From: Cercophora sp. LCS_1
Taxonomy: Eukaryota; Ascomycota; Sordariomycetes; Sordariales; Lasiosphaeriaceae
Direction: 5' to 3'
Assembly (NCBI GenBank): GCA_036250225.1
Contig: JAPZLL010000007.1
Coordinates: 1-64,000 of the forward strand
DNA length: 64,000 nt
Shown: piece after piece, positions 55,017 to 64,000 of the stretch
How positions within the stretch are numbered: position 1 is the stretch's first letter
Layout: each line of letters opens with the position of its first letter
The notes under the pieces: model-generated
The model's database searches: none
The model's input: the letters and a program-made list of their open reading frames with translations, nothing else
Told to the model about the DNA's origin: nothing
Position numbers and translations under genes: made by a program

Positions 55017-57233
55017 ATGTCCCAAGCCGAGGACAATGTCGACACTTCTGAGCCCAGGCGGTTCGCCTTAATTGCCGAGGAGCCCCGGCCAAACGACGCG
55101 GTTAACCAGGAGGAGTCCCCGCCTCAGGACGCTTCGTCTCAGAAGCCTTCACAGGAGCCGGATCATGAAGCGGCCGCTCACAGCCACGAGCCTCATGAAG
55201 AGAATCCGTCCGACCCGGATGTCCAGCGCAAGGCTGACGAACAACATGACTCGGCCGGCTTTGGTGACGACTCCTTTACCACACTGGAGGATATTGAGCC
55301 AGACAACTTTCTTCATCCTCAAGAAGTCATCCAAGCCCGAGAGGCTATCCAGATACGACACGGTCGTGAGTATGCCCCGTCATCACACCAAACAGTCCTG
55401 TTCTAATCTTATGTCCAGGCTGCGCCAACTGCCTCAACAAGCTTGTAATTCAAATCGACGAAAAGGATGCCGCTGCGCGATATCGTGAAGAAGAGGCGGC
55501 GAACGACCTTCCCGCCCACAACACCAAGCCGACAAACGACAGTCAGAGCCCGTTTGCCAGCCAGCCCTACAGCGACTCGGGAACCGAGGATGATGACGAG
55601 CCCGAGATCGTTGCGTGGGAAGAGAAGGACCCAGAGAATCCATACAACTGGCCGGGCCGCAAAAAGAAGGGCATTGTTCTCATCACCATGATGCTGATTA
55701 TCAACTCCACCATGGGCAGCGCCCTGCCAAGCAATGCCCTCCCTTTTATTGCCACCGAATGGCACGTTGAGTCGGAGCAACAAAAGGTCTTGCCCATCTC
55801 CGTTTACCTCATTGGTGAGTGTGTCAGCCTCGCTTTCGCGAGATTGTAACTGACTTCCATCCGCAGGCTACATCCTAGGCCCAATCCTATGGGCGCCTCT
55901 CAGCGAACAGTTTGGTCGGAGACGACTTACCATCGCCACATTCGCCATGTTCACTCTCTTCACCATGGCTTGCGCGCTCTCCCCAGATTGGCCCGTTTTC
56001 CTCGTCTTCAGGCTTTTCACTGGAATATTTGCCAGCGCTCCGATCGCCATCGTCCCGGGCATCATTGCCGACACCCATGGCGACCCCCGTAGTCGCGGCC
56101 GGAGCATGGGTCTGTTCTTCGCCACAACCCTCATGGGTCCTCTCCTCGCCCCCATCGTTTCAGGCTACGCAGCTCCCACCATTGGTTGGCGTTGGTCCTT
56201 CTGGATCGGCCTTATCTATGCCGGACTGACCATGTTCGCCCTGGCCTTCCTCCCTGAGACCTTTGGTCCCGTTCTCCTCCTCCGCCGGGCCCGGTCCGTC
56301 CGCAAACTCGATCCCACCGCCCACGTAGTCGCACCCCACGAGCTTGAAAGGAAGTCCCTCAAGGAACTGACTACCGTGGTTCTGACCCGACCGATTCGCA
56401 TGATCATCACCGAGCCCATCGTCAACACCTCATGCGCCTACCTAGCTCTCTGCTACGCAATCTTCTACATGTCCTTCGAAGCCTACCCCATCATCTTCAT
56501 CGACCTCTACGACCTCTCCCCCGGCGAATGCGGCCTAACCTACCTGGGCATCGCCGTCGGCTGCGTCCTCGCCCTGCCCATCTTCTTCCTCTACGACAAC
56601 ATCCTCCGCCGCGCCCAATCCCTCAACAAGCCCTGGACCCGTCTCGAAGAATCCCGTCGTCTCCCTCTCGCCTGCATCGGCGGCCCCCTCTTCGTCGCCT
56701 CCCTCTTCTGGTTAGGCTGGACGTCGACAGCCCAGATCCACTTCATCATCCCGCTTCTCGCCGGCATCCCCTTCGGCATCGGCTTCATGTGCATCTTCCA
56801 AGCCTTGCTCAACTACCTGACAGACGCCTACGAGATCTTTGCGGCATCCGCCAACGCAGCAGCCTCGTGCTCGCGCTCTCTCCTGGCCACCGTCCTCCCG
56901 CTCGCCACGCAGCCCATGTTTGCGCGCCTCGGCATCGCAGGCGCCTGCTCGCTGCTCGGCGGCGTGGCGACCCTCATGTGCGTCGTGCCCTTTGTCTTTC
57001 TCTGGCAGGGCCAACGCATCCGCGCAAACAGCAAGTTCTGTATCGCGCTGCGCGAGCAAAAGGAGGAGATGGAGCGCAAGATTGAGCAGCAGAGACGGAG
57101 ACGGACCTTGAGACAGTCCGTGGCAAATGGTATGGGAACTGGGGGGAGACTGAGTGGTGCATCGACACCGGTGAACGGGAGTGGTTTTGCTGGTGGGAGC
57201 GAGGCGAGTATTGTCAAGCCTCAGGAGGTTTAA
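55017..57233 (+). CDS. MFS transporter, DHA1-like, long acidic N-terminus (703 aa)
   Basis: Exons 55017-55365, 55419-55814, 55867-57233; introns GTGAGT..TTCTAATC..TCCAG and GTGAGT..AACTGAC..GCAG. The first about 220 residues are hydrophilic and acidic, with a small CANC motif at the exon 1-2 join. The WEEKDPENPYNW signature precedes the first helix, as in drug/polyamine H+ antiporters. Twelve hydrophobic helices follow, with motif A after helix 2 (APLSEQFGRRR) and a motif-C-like GPLLAPIVSGY in helix 5. The C-terminus is basic with a helix (EQKEEMERKIEQQRRRR). Substrate cannot be told; plasma-membrane efflux is the usual role. The long N-terminus is unusual in length. Confidence 0.88.
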
Positions 57234-57952
57234 ATTATGAGCAAGAACACTAGAGGTGTGGGGCGGCAAGTTGGGAGGAGATCTAGTTGGTTTTTGACCA
57301 GGTTATGAGATTGTAATGAGGCGGTAGTTTGGATGTTCCCTTCGTCATCACTGGCGCTGGATTTGCCATCATCGGTTTTCTTCGCTGCGCTATTCGTGAG
57401 TATATATGCCTTTACATAGATCAGGTAGAGCGAAAAAAAGATACGTATCACGCGTTCCCAAAAAAAAAAAAAAAAAAAAAACTTCGGTGTGTTAGTGAAT
57501 GTTTGTCAAGCAGACATCAAGGATGCAAGATGCGGACCAAGCCTGGCAAATCGATATTCCAGATCGACTACTCATACTATCACCCTTCGAGCCAGCTGGG
57601 TAACATATCTGCAAATAAGACGAATCGCCCTCCCACAGGCCATAATACGTAAATCATGCGCATAATACTCCTCAATATCCTCCAGTTCTTCCATTACCCG
57701 ACCTCTCGCTGTCCTAATCCGACGCCATCTTAGCGGCCACAGGAGGCTCATTCTCGATCTCGATATCCCCCATGTCCCGCAGAGAAACCCGTTTGCCGGT
57801 GCTGGACTGATAGGTCCAATCTATACTCTCCAGCTTTCCAAGGTTGTCAGACGTCAACATGGGCAGCGCTTTTGATCTGCCACTCCACGTCTCAAACTTG
57901 GGCGCTAGGCCCGAGACTCCCCCGGCCCCAGATCCCAGATCCGAAGCTGGTG
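57234..57952. other. Intergenic with possible C-terminal exon of next gene
   Basis: On the minus strand 57717-57956 is open in a frame shifted by +2 relative to the upstream gene and reads well (GKLESIDWTYQSSTGKRVSL, DIEIENEPPVAAKM). An A run sits at about 57461-57480. Treated separately as a finding. Confidence 0.45.
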
Positions 57953-60900
57953 TCAACCGTTGTTCTTGCTCAACACAGTGTCGCTTTTGACCGAGTCAAG
58001 ATCAGAACTTGTTTCCGCCAGAGCCTCCCCCGAGAACGGTGCAACAATCCGCGACAGCGGCCGCGAGTGGGGATAAGAGTGAAAAGAAGAATTATCGTGA
58101 TTCAATGACATGGAGCTGAGAGGCGTGACAAATCTGTCTGTTGAGATGGTGGTTGAATCCCTCGCGTGGCTAGGGGCTGGTGTAACTGGTGACATCAAAT
58201 CGGCCGTCCCATCTATATGAAGAAGACTTGCCATCTTCGGGCTAAGCGCGATGCTCTGGTCGTCTTGAAGTGTTACCGGGCTAAGCGCCCGGGGTAGTCC
58301 CTTCATGTGCTCAATTTCATGGCCCAGAGCGCTCAACTCCCGATAGCCGGCTTCATCGGGCAAAATCTCAAGCTCCGGGTACTCTAAGCCGCGCTTGTAG
58401 CGGTCACTGATGTTCCCGACACTTTTTGATGATTTAGGACTACCAGCGGTCGATGAAGCTTTTGACGAAAGCAGCTTGCCAAAGCCAGATTTGAATACTT
58501 TACCCAACTTCCCTGGAAGCGTCTGACGGCCGGACCCGGGGGTCCGGACAGACGCTTGATCAATTGATCGTTCTGGGTCATCACTCTCGGAGCCAATTCT
58601 AGTTGCAATTTCGGTCGAGACTGCGTGGTATTTATCGCTAGTGGCATTGTTTCTTTCCGTACGGTTGTGAGAAGGGAATCTCGCCCAGCTATCGGGAATT
58701 CCGGAAAACTGCCTTGCATGTGACTTGTTGCTTGCTAAAGACGCATTTGGCTCTAGGCTCGCAACTTGCTTGAGTTCGCATAAGGGAGGGCTATCGTGCG
58801 CGGTGCGAAGAGAACCGCTGAGTGGCGAAGGTGTAGGGGCTAGCATCGGCGACCTATCGGTCGCTTCGTAGGGAGCGAACTTGTACTCGGCGAGGAAACT
58901 GCTGTGGTGCTTAAGAGTGTAGACTGCATCATGCGATTTCTTATACAGGTCCTCCTCGGGTAAGCTGGATCTTCGGCCGTGGCCTCTGTATCTGGCATTG
59001 CGCAGTCGAGCTTCCTCTCGAATGGCACGCCCCCACAGCTTTGCCGTGCTATCCTGGCAGTCCGAGAGCCCAAGCAGGGAAGAAGACAATGGGGAGAGAT
59101 CCTTTTTATCGCTAGTTCGCGACGAAGGGCGGCTGGTGGCTGCACCGAAGAAATTATTTATTGGTGGCAGCCTCTCTGGCTCATCAAGACTTCCATCAAA
59201 ACTCCTCGGGGATAGTTTGGCCCTCCTGGGAAAAGTCAAGTGCAATCGAGCCAACAAAGAAGGCTTGTTATTCTCGGTGGAGGCCGGCGGATGATCGCTC
59301 CGTTTGTGGAACCTTGCGATGAGTGTCGCAGGAGCACCGTGTCCGAGGCGGAAACGTCCGATGCCTTTCTCGGACTGACGGGCATCGCGTACCGTTAGAG
59401 TCTGGCTAGGAGACGTCGAAGAAGAAAAGGGCGATGCCACCGGTGATGTCTGTGGGCTGACCACGCCGTCGAGAGAACTTGCAACGGGAGTCAGACGAGA
59501 GCTGCCCCCAGATTCGGTCGGAATATGGGGGTTTCCAATCTTTTCGATCCCTATTTAGACGTTAGCCACTTGTATACCTCCGGGCAGGTTTGACTCACAA
59601 CTTAAGTCTGGTGTTGTGAATGGATATTTTCCCTTCCTATTCAGCGTCCAGTCCGGAACGTGGTGAGTCGATGTTCCGGGACTAGGTTCCGCGCTATTCC
59701 CGCTTGAAGGATATACCGAGGACGACTGTGTAGCACCCAACCCGGGGCTGTCATTATGGGTGTTTGCTTTAGCTGTCGAACGACTTTCGGAGTCATTGTA
59801 AGCGGTTTCCGGTAGCTCTGGAACCGGGTCGCTGCAACTGCCCTTTCCCTTGGACCTCTCCTTGTAGCCTTTTCCCATCGAAGGTTGGCCAACCGAGCCT
59901 TCTGGAGTATTGAAAGCTCGAGTGGCTAGTTGACGATGGATGTCCATATCGTAAAGATGAACTATCTCAGGCCGTGGGAGATCTGTCTCAGGTGCTGTGG
60001 GGTGCTGGACTGAGCTGCATCGTCGCAGATACACAATTTCTGCTTGCTTTATACTTCCCTCTGGCTCCTCTTCAGATGTTCTGACACCAGACACAGAAGG
60101 CGAACTTGATCGCAACCCTTGACTGCGGAGCCATGTGCTCAGGGGCGACTGGTCGACGGGGGCGCGGGTGGGGGTCTCGTTCCCGGGCGTACCAGGGCGG
60201 GCCGGTGATGAGAGAAACCCCGAGGTTGAATGGGAAAGGCTTGAAAGTGGGAATGCGGTCGAAGGCGACGCGGGACCGCTTGACAGAGAGAGGGATAGCC
60301 TCTGGAGAGACCCGTTGTCCCTTGAGGGACGTCTTCTGTCACCGTAGCCTAACAGCTTGTCAAGCTGGTCCGCGCTGTAGGATAGTCTCCACGATCCCAG
60401 AGAAGATGCATCATGTACGCTCAACGAGCGTTTGGGGACCAACTCGGGAGACCCAGGCATCTGGGGAAGGGAGCTTCGTTCCTTGACAACGTTCTGTCGT
60501 GCTGGTTTCGGCTTCGCATCGGGACAACTTGCTCGGCGCTGGCCCGGATGCTCATTTTCTGTCAAGTCCGATGTATTCCCGCCTAGAGACGTGAGAAGAT
60601 TCGAGTCTAGAGGGCTCATACACTGCGTTTCCTGCTTGCTGTCTTCGGTGACCGAGAACTCAAGGTTGTCACGCGGCCCACCGCCTGGTAGAAAGTCGAC
60701 TGAAGGGGCACGCTCTCGATGGTTAGAAGATATGTCGCTTTGTGTTGTTTCTTGACTCTCTTCTGTGCGTAGTTCCTCTTGGATCCTCTTGCGCATCAGT
60801 CTCTTCAGCTCAGCACGTCGTTCGATCTCCTCGTGGCTGGTACCGACGGCGGACCGGGCTCTTCTTCGAGACAACGAGTCTTGTGACAGATGACGGCGTA

Positions 60901-61225
60901 TGTGGACTCGGACAAGCTGGAGTGTGCTTGTGCTTTTATTGTGCGGGCGCAATTCGAGCTCGTCATCGCTATCGGAGTCATCGACCAGCAGCTGGCCGAG
61001 CTCAACTGGGTCAATTGGTACAATGGCGGTTGGAACTGAAAGCTGGGTGGAGGTGGGAGAGGTGGGAGAGTTGGGATCAATCCCCGGCGTGACTGGAAGG
61101 ATGGGATTCAGCGTGAGCGGTCCCGGAAGTCGGACGGGAGGTGGAGGGGTTGGCAGAAAGGGATGCTCCCTCGTCGAGCTTCGTAGCTTGGACGAGCGTG
61201 GAGCACAGCAACAGAAAACGGTCAT
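57953..61225 (-). CDS. Large disordered hypothetical protein (1074 aa)
   Basis: Exon 1 is 59599-61225, exon 2 is 57953-59550; the 48-nt intron (GTGAGT..GGCTAAC..AATAG) keeps frame. It starts MTVFCCCAPRSSKLR; the CCC near the N-terminus is a plausible palmitoylation site that could tether the protein to a membrane. The rest is Ser/Pro-rich with scattered basic helices (EEIERRAELKRLMRKRIQEEL; LWGRAIREEARLRNARYRG) and acidic patches (DDSDSDDELELR). No catalytic domain recognised. Such proteins are often scaffold or polarity components, but no function is claimed. The C-terminus may be longer if a frameshift or intron near 57960 joins the next open stretch. Confidence 0.75.
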
Positions 61226-61735
61226 GTTGCGTGCTCCTCAAGCGGCATGGCAGAGGGCAACGGGGAGTTGGATGTAAGAGTAGAGTCAGACCAGTTTCCA
61301 AGAAAGAGGCGACACCGTTGGCCAGGACCAGAGCGATGTGCCATGAAATACCGGTGAAAATGCCGAGGGATACGGGGTAGCTGCAGAGGACGGGAGCACA
61401 ACAAACGGGGAGCAGATTCGCGGCTGTTGGCCCGAATCGAGGAGAGAGCAAGATGGACAAGCAGAATAGAACCAGACGTGCGGGGTGGGCGCACCTTCAG
61501 CTCATTTGGATCGACTGTTTCGAAGGGCTTCTTCGAGGCAGGCGCCATCTTGCGAGCAATTTCATGCTTGGGAAAGAGCGCTACAGAAGCTGGCACGCTG
61601 TAACCTGCAGGCGCTGCCACGGGTCGGGCCGCCACTCGCGACATTGAACTCGGATGAATGTTTGCAGGATGTCATCATTGATCGGGTATCTACCATAGTA
61701 TGGGTTATGGAACCAGCCAGAAAAACGCGACCCGA
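61226..61735. other. Intergenic with a possible short minus-strand frame
   Basis: A minus frame from 61644 (MSRVAARPVAAPAGYSVPAS, later ASKKPFETVDPNELK) looks like a mitochondrial-type leader. It ends with TGA overlapping the ATG of the large gene. It may be a small gene whose later exon was not resolved, or the 5' leader of the downstream gene. Confidence 0.35.
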
Positions 61736-62987
61736 TTAAGGGGTGTTTGCGTTGGGCGGGTTGTAAACTGGGGGCGTCTTATCGTCGTACACCCTTCCGC
61801 TCCCATCGTACGGCGTTTTCTCGTCCTTGGCCTCCGGCCATGCCTTCTTGATCTCGTCGAGGATCCCGAGACCGCTTGCGCCAACCAGCTTTGGGTTCGG
61901 CCTTGGAATTGGTCGCGCGGTCTCGTTGTGCAAGAATCCGGGATAGGAGACTGAGTTGTTGAGAGCCACCAGGTTTTCGGGGTCTTTGTTTTTCTTGTAA
62001 CCGCCAATGTCTGCCACATACTGGAAGACGTTCGCCCCGACGTCGTACCGCCCCAAGTGGTACAGGCCCCAGTTGTATTCAATTGTTGACAACATACTAT
62101 AGTGCGTATAAAAAGTGCTGTCCTCGGTCCCTTTGAGCTTGGCCGGAACGGCGCTTCCCAGCAACAGCGTCACAATGTGGTTTGGTTCGCTGTACGTCTC
62201 CGACTCGTCGTACGTGAGCATGATTAGCGTCTTCTCGTCAAAAGCCTTATCGGCCAGCAATGGCTGCAGAAACTTGTGTGACCAGTCCGCCGCAACCTTC
62301 AAAGTGGTGTTGTGGCCATCGTTCATCATGTTTGGCGACATGAAAACAAACTGCGGTACCTCCTTGGCGGCAAATGCCCGCTGGAAGTCATCAAATGACA
62401 GCACGCACAGCAGGCGTTCCCCGTCGTTTGTGACACTGTCATAGCTCACAAACGGGCTGTTTCTGGTCAGCAGAGCCGCAGCAACTTGGCTCGATTCCTT
62501 ACTTGTGTTTCCGAACGTAGTCCCACGCCCCATTCCCCGTCGAGCCATCGCTGTAATCACCCATGTATCCTGGACCAGGCAAGTCCTCAAAGTAGCCGCC
62601 CCACGATATGTTCTTGTCCTCGAGAATATCGACCACCGTGGACACGTTTTCGGGTATGCGCACCCATTCGTCATGGTTCAGGCCAAAATAATCGCCCGCG
62701 ATAGCCGCGAGGTAGTTTGGCTGACTCGGATGCGTATGGGCATAATATCGGTTGAGCAGAATGCCCTGCTTTTTGAGATCTTTGATGCTGTCGTCAACAA
62801 CAACTTTGGAAAAATCCTGGATCCGGCATGTTAGCGCATCGTAACGAATTCCGCTCCGAGGGAGACGCACCTGGTTTTCCAACCAAATGGTAATCAGCCT
62901 GTCAAACGCCTTTCCAGGCACAAGCTTCGCGCCCGCGACGCCTAGGCATGCAGCCAAACCAGAAACAAGTAGAAATAGTCGTCTCAT
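61736..62987 (-). CDS. Secreted phosphoesterase / acid phosphatase (383 aa)
   Basis: Exons 62871-62987, 62503-62816, 61736-62456; introns GTGCGT..GCTAACA..TCCAG and GTAAGG..GCTGACC..ACAG. Signal peptide MRRLFLLVSGLAACLGVAG. Family features of the PF04185 phosphoesterases and fungal acid phosphatases: FDRLITIWLENQ, YYAHTHPSQPNYLAAIAGD, GDYSDGSTGN, NPFVSYDS, FMSPNMMNDGHNTTL and LIMLTYDESETYSEPNHIVTLLLGS, with the metal-binding Asp/His/Asn set. It should hydrolyse phosphate esters outside the cell or in the secretory path. The C-terminal 80 residues are Pro/Asn-rich. No PHO-type binding site was sought in the promoter. Confidence 0.9.
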
Positions 62988-63586
62988 CGTATCATTTCAT
63001 CTTGTGGTCGTCGAAAAAGATAAGAGTTGCCGCCACGAAACAATGTCAAGAAGCGATGTCGAGGTGAAAACACGTTGCAAGCGGCGTGGGATCGCGGCGC
63101 GGCCTGGAACCAACTCCGTCGTCAATCCGTCCGGTTGCACCCCTGTCACTGTCAAGGGGGCGTGCGGCTCTGCCCAGGCCTGATACTCTGCCCCACCTAG
63201 TCACGACCATCTGGAAGTGGCATCCGGTCTCTGGCACGGCATGGTGTCTCTGAAATCTATTCTCGACGGCGGCACTTTCTGTGGCTTTTCTCGTCGCAAA
63301 GAAACAGGCAAAGTGACAATCATTTGCACGAGCTGTGATCGAGGCCAGAACGCTTATCGATAACGGACACTTGGTTGAAGTTTGGCCCCTTGAAAAGCAC
63401 AGACCCTGATCTAACGCAAGGGTCAGGAACAAGGGTCAGGAACTAGACAACTTCATCTCAACCAAGGTGCATGCATCACCTAGTCCGATCAACAATCCAA
63501 AACAACGCATTTGGGGTTTGAACAGCAAAATGACAAAAACTTGTAATTTCAAGTTTGGAGTCAGAAGTTCATACAGGCAAAAATTC
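62988..63586. other. Intergenic, phosphatase promoter
   Basis: Upstream region of the phosphatase gene; only short frames. Contains a direct duplication AGGGTCAGGAAC at about 63419-63441. Confidence 0.5.
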
Positions 63587-63673
63587 TGGACAATACCGGA
63601 TTCGAACCGGTGACCTTTCACAATGGCATCTGGACAATGCGAAGCGAAAATCATACCCCTAGACCAATTGCCC
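63587..63673 (-). tRNA. tRNA-Ala (CGC) with 15-nt intron
   Basis: The minus strand forms a full cloverleaf. The acceptor is GGGCAAT/ATTGTCC with a G3:U70 wobble, the tRNA-Ala identity pair, and discriminator A. The T-arm ACCGG-TTCGAAT-CCGGT is perfect, the D region is GGTCTAGGGGTATGAT, and the anticodon stem is TTCGC/GTGAA. The loop reads T-T-CGC-A, a 15-nt intron, then T. The D-arm and stem also resemble fungal tRNA-Pro, so anticodon reading deserves a check, but CGC plus G3:U70 agree on Ala. Confidence 0.8.
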
Positions 63674-64000
63674 TTGACAAATTGCAATGATACGGCATAA
63701 TGCCACTTTTAGTGTTGCTTCTTTGGGGCCAGCGACTTTAGGATCGTAACGGGGTATATTCATTCCCCCCTGGAGATCGTTCTTTAAGGCCTGACGCGCT
63801 TCGTCGGACGGCTCATACTCACCGCCGATGATGGTCTCAATGCTGCCACCCCTCAGCTAAAACAAGTGCAGCTAGCATCTCCACTGGGAGCCTGGTTACC
63901 GTCAGTACCTTAGTGTCCTGGGACCCCTACCCCGCCACACCAACAGGATTAGTGGACGGCCGTTTGTCACTACAATAGCAGAAGCACTGTGATTAATCCA
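63674..64000. other. Window end, possible partial minus-strand gene
   Basis: The minus strand contains LRGGSIETIIGGEYEPSD-like sequence (about 63855-63790) following a possible acceptor TGTTTTAG, with a GTGAGTATG that could be a donor. Too little is visible to call a gene. Confidence 0.25.

Overview
The window reads as a euchromatic segment of a filamentous ascomycete (Pezizomycotina, most like a Sordariomycete). Genes carry short introns of about 50-90 nt with GTATGT/GTAAGT/GTGAGT donors and CTAAC/CTGAC branch sites. Fungus-specific families are present (HET domain, Zn2Cys6 regulator, fungal rhodopsin-like membrane protein, LaeA-like methyltransferase, Arp10), and two tRNA genes carry short anticodon-loop introns. 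All exon structures were joined by hand from reading frame, splice signals and family conservation.

0-9.4 kb: a small unknown gene, a Zn2Cys6 factor divergent from a LaeA-like methyltransferase, a Myb/SANT protein with a Lys/Asn-rich tandem repeat, a four-cysteine small protein, a fungal hypothetical, a tRNA-like relic and a decayed ubiquitin-conjugating (E2) fragment. 9.8-18 kb: a seven-helix fungal rhodopsin-domain protein, an SCP-x type thiolase, then a gene-poor stretch with repeat relics and a badly broken phosphotransferase-family pseudogene. 18-25 kb: a type II membrane protein, a Dabb (A/B barrel) protein and a large disordered protein with a candidate eIF4E-binding motif. 26-39.5 kb: arp10 divergent from a GEN1/Yen1 Holliday-junction resolvase, an SWI/SNF-RSC subunit (SNF12/RSC6 type), a HET-domain gene with an internal stop, and an AT-hook protein with a two-unit telomere-like box upstream.

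39.8-49.7 kb is poor in intact genes: an intron-containing tRNA-Glu, a paralogue of the four-cysteine protein, and degenerate coding relics. 49.7-57.3 kb: a Yag7-like protein, a tiny four-exon CENP-W kinetochore gene, prefoldin subunit 4, and an MFS transporter with a long acidic N-terminus. 57.7-64 kb: a large disordered hypothetical, a secreted acid-phosphatase-type phosphoesterase and an intron-containing tRNA-Ala.

Most genes are ordinary single-copy functions. The points most worth a second look are the two distant small genes sharing one 'four-cysteine exon plus variable tail exon' design, the hidden CENP-W gene, the relics (E2, phosphotransferase, 47-48 kb gene), a probable GC-AG intron, a NAGNAG acceptor, and in-frame stop codons splitting otherwise continuous genes. 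No CRISPR array or intact transposon was found.
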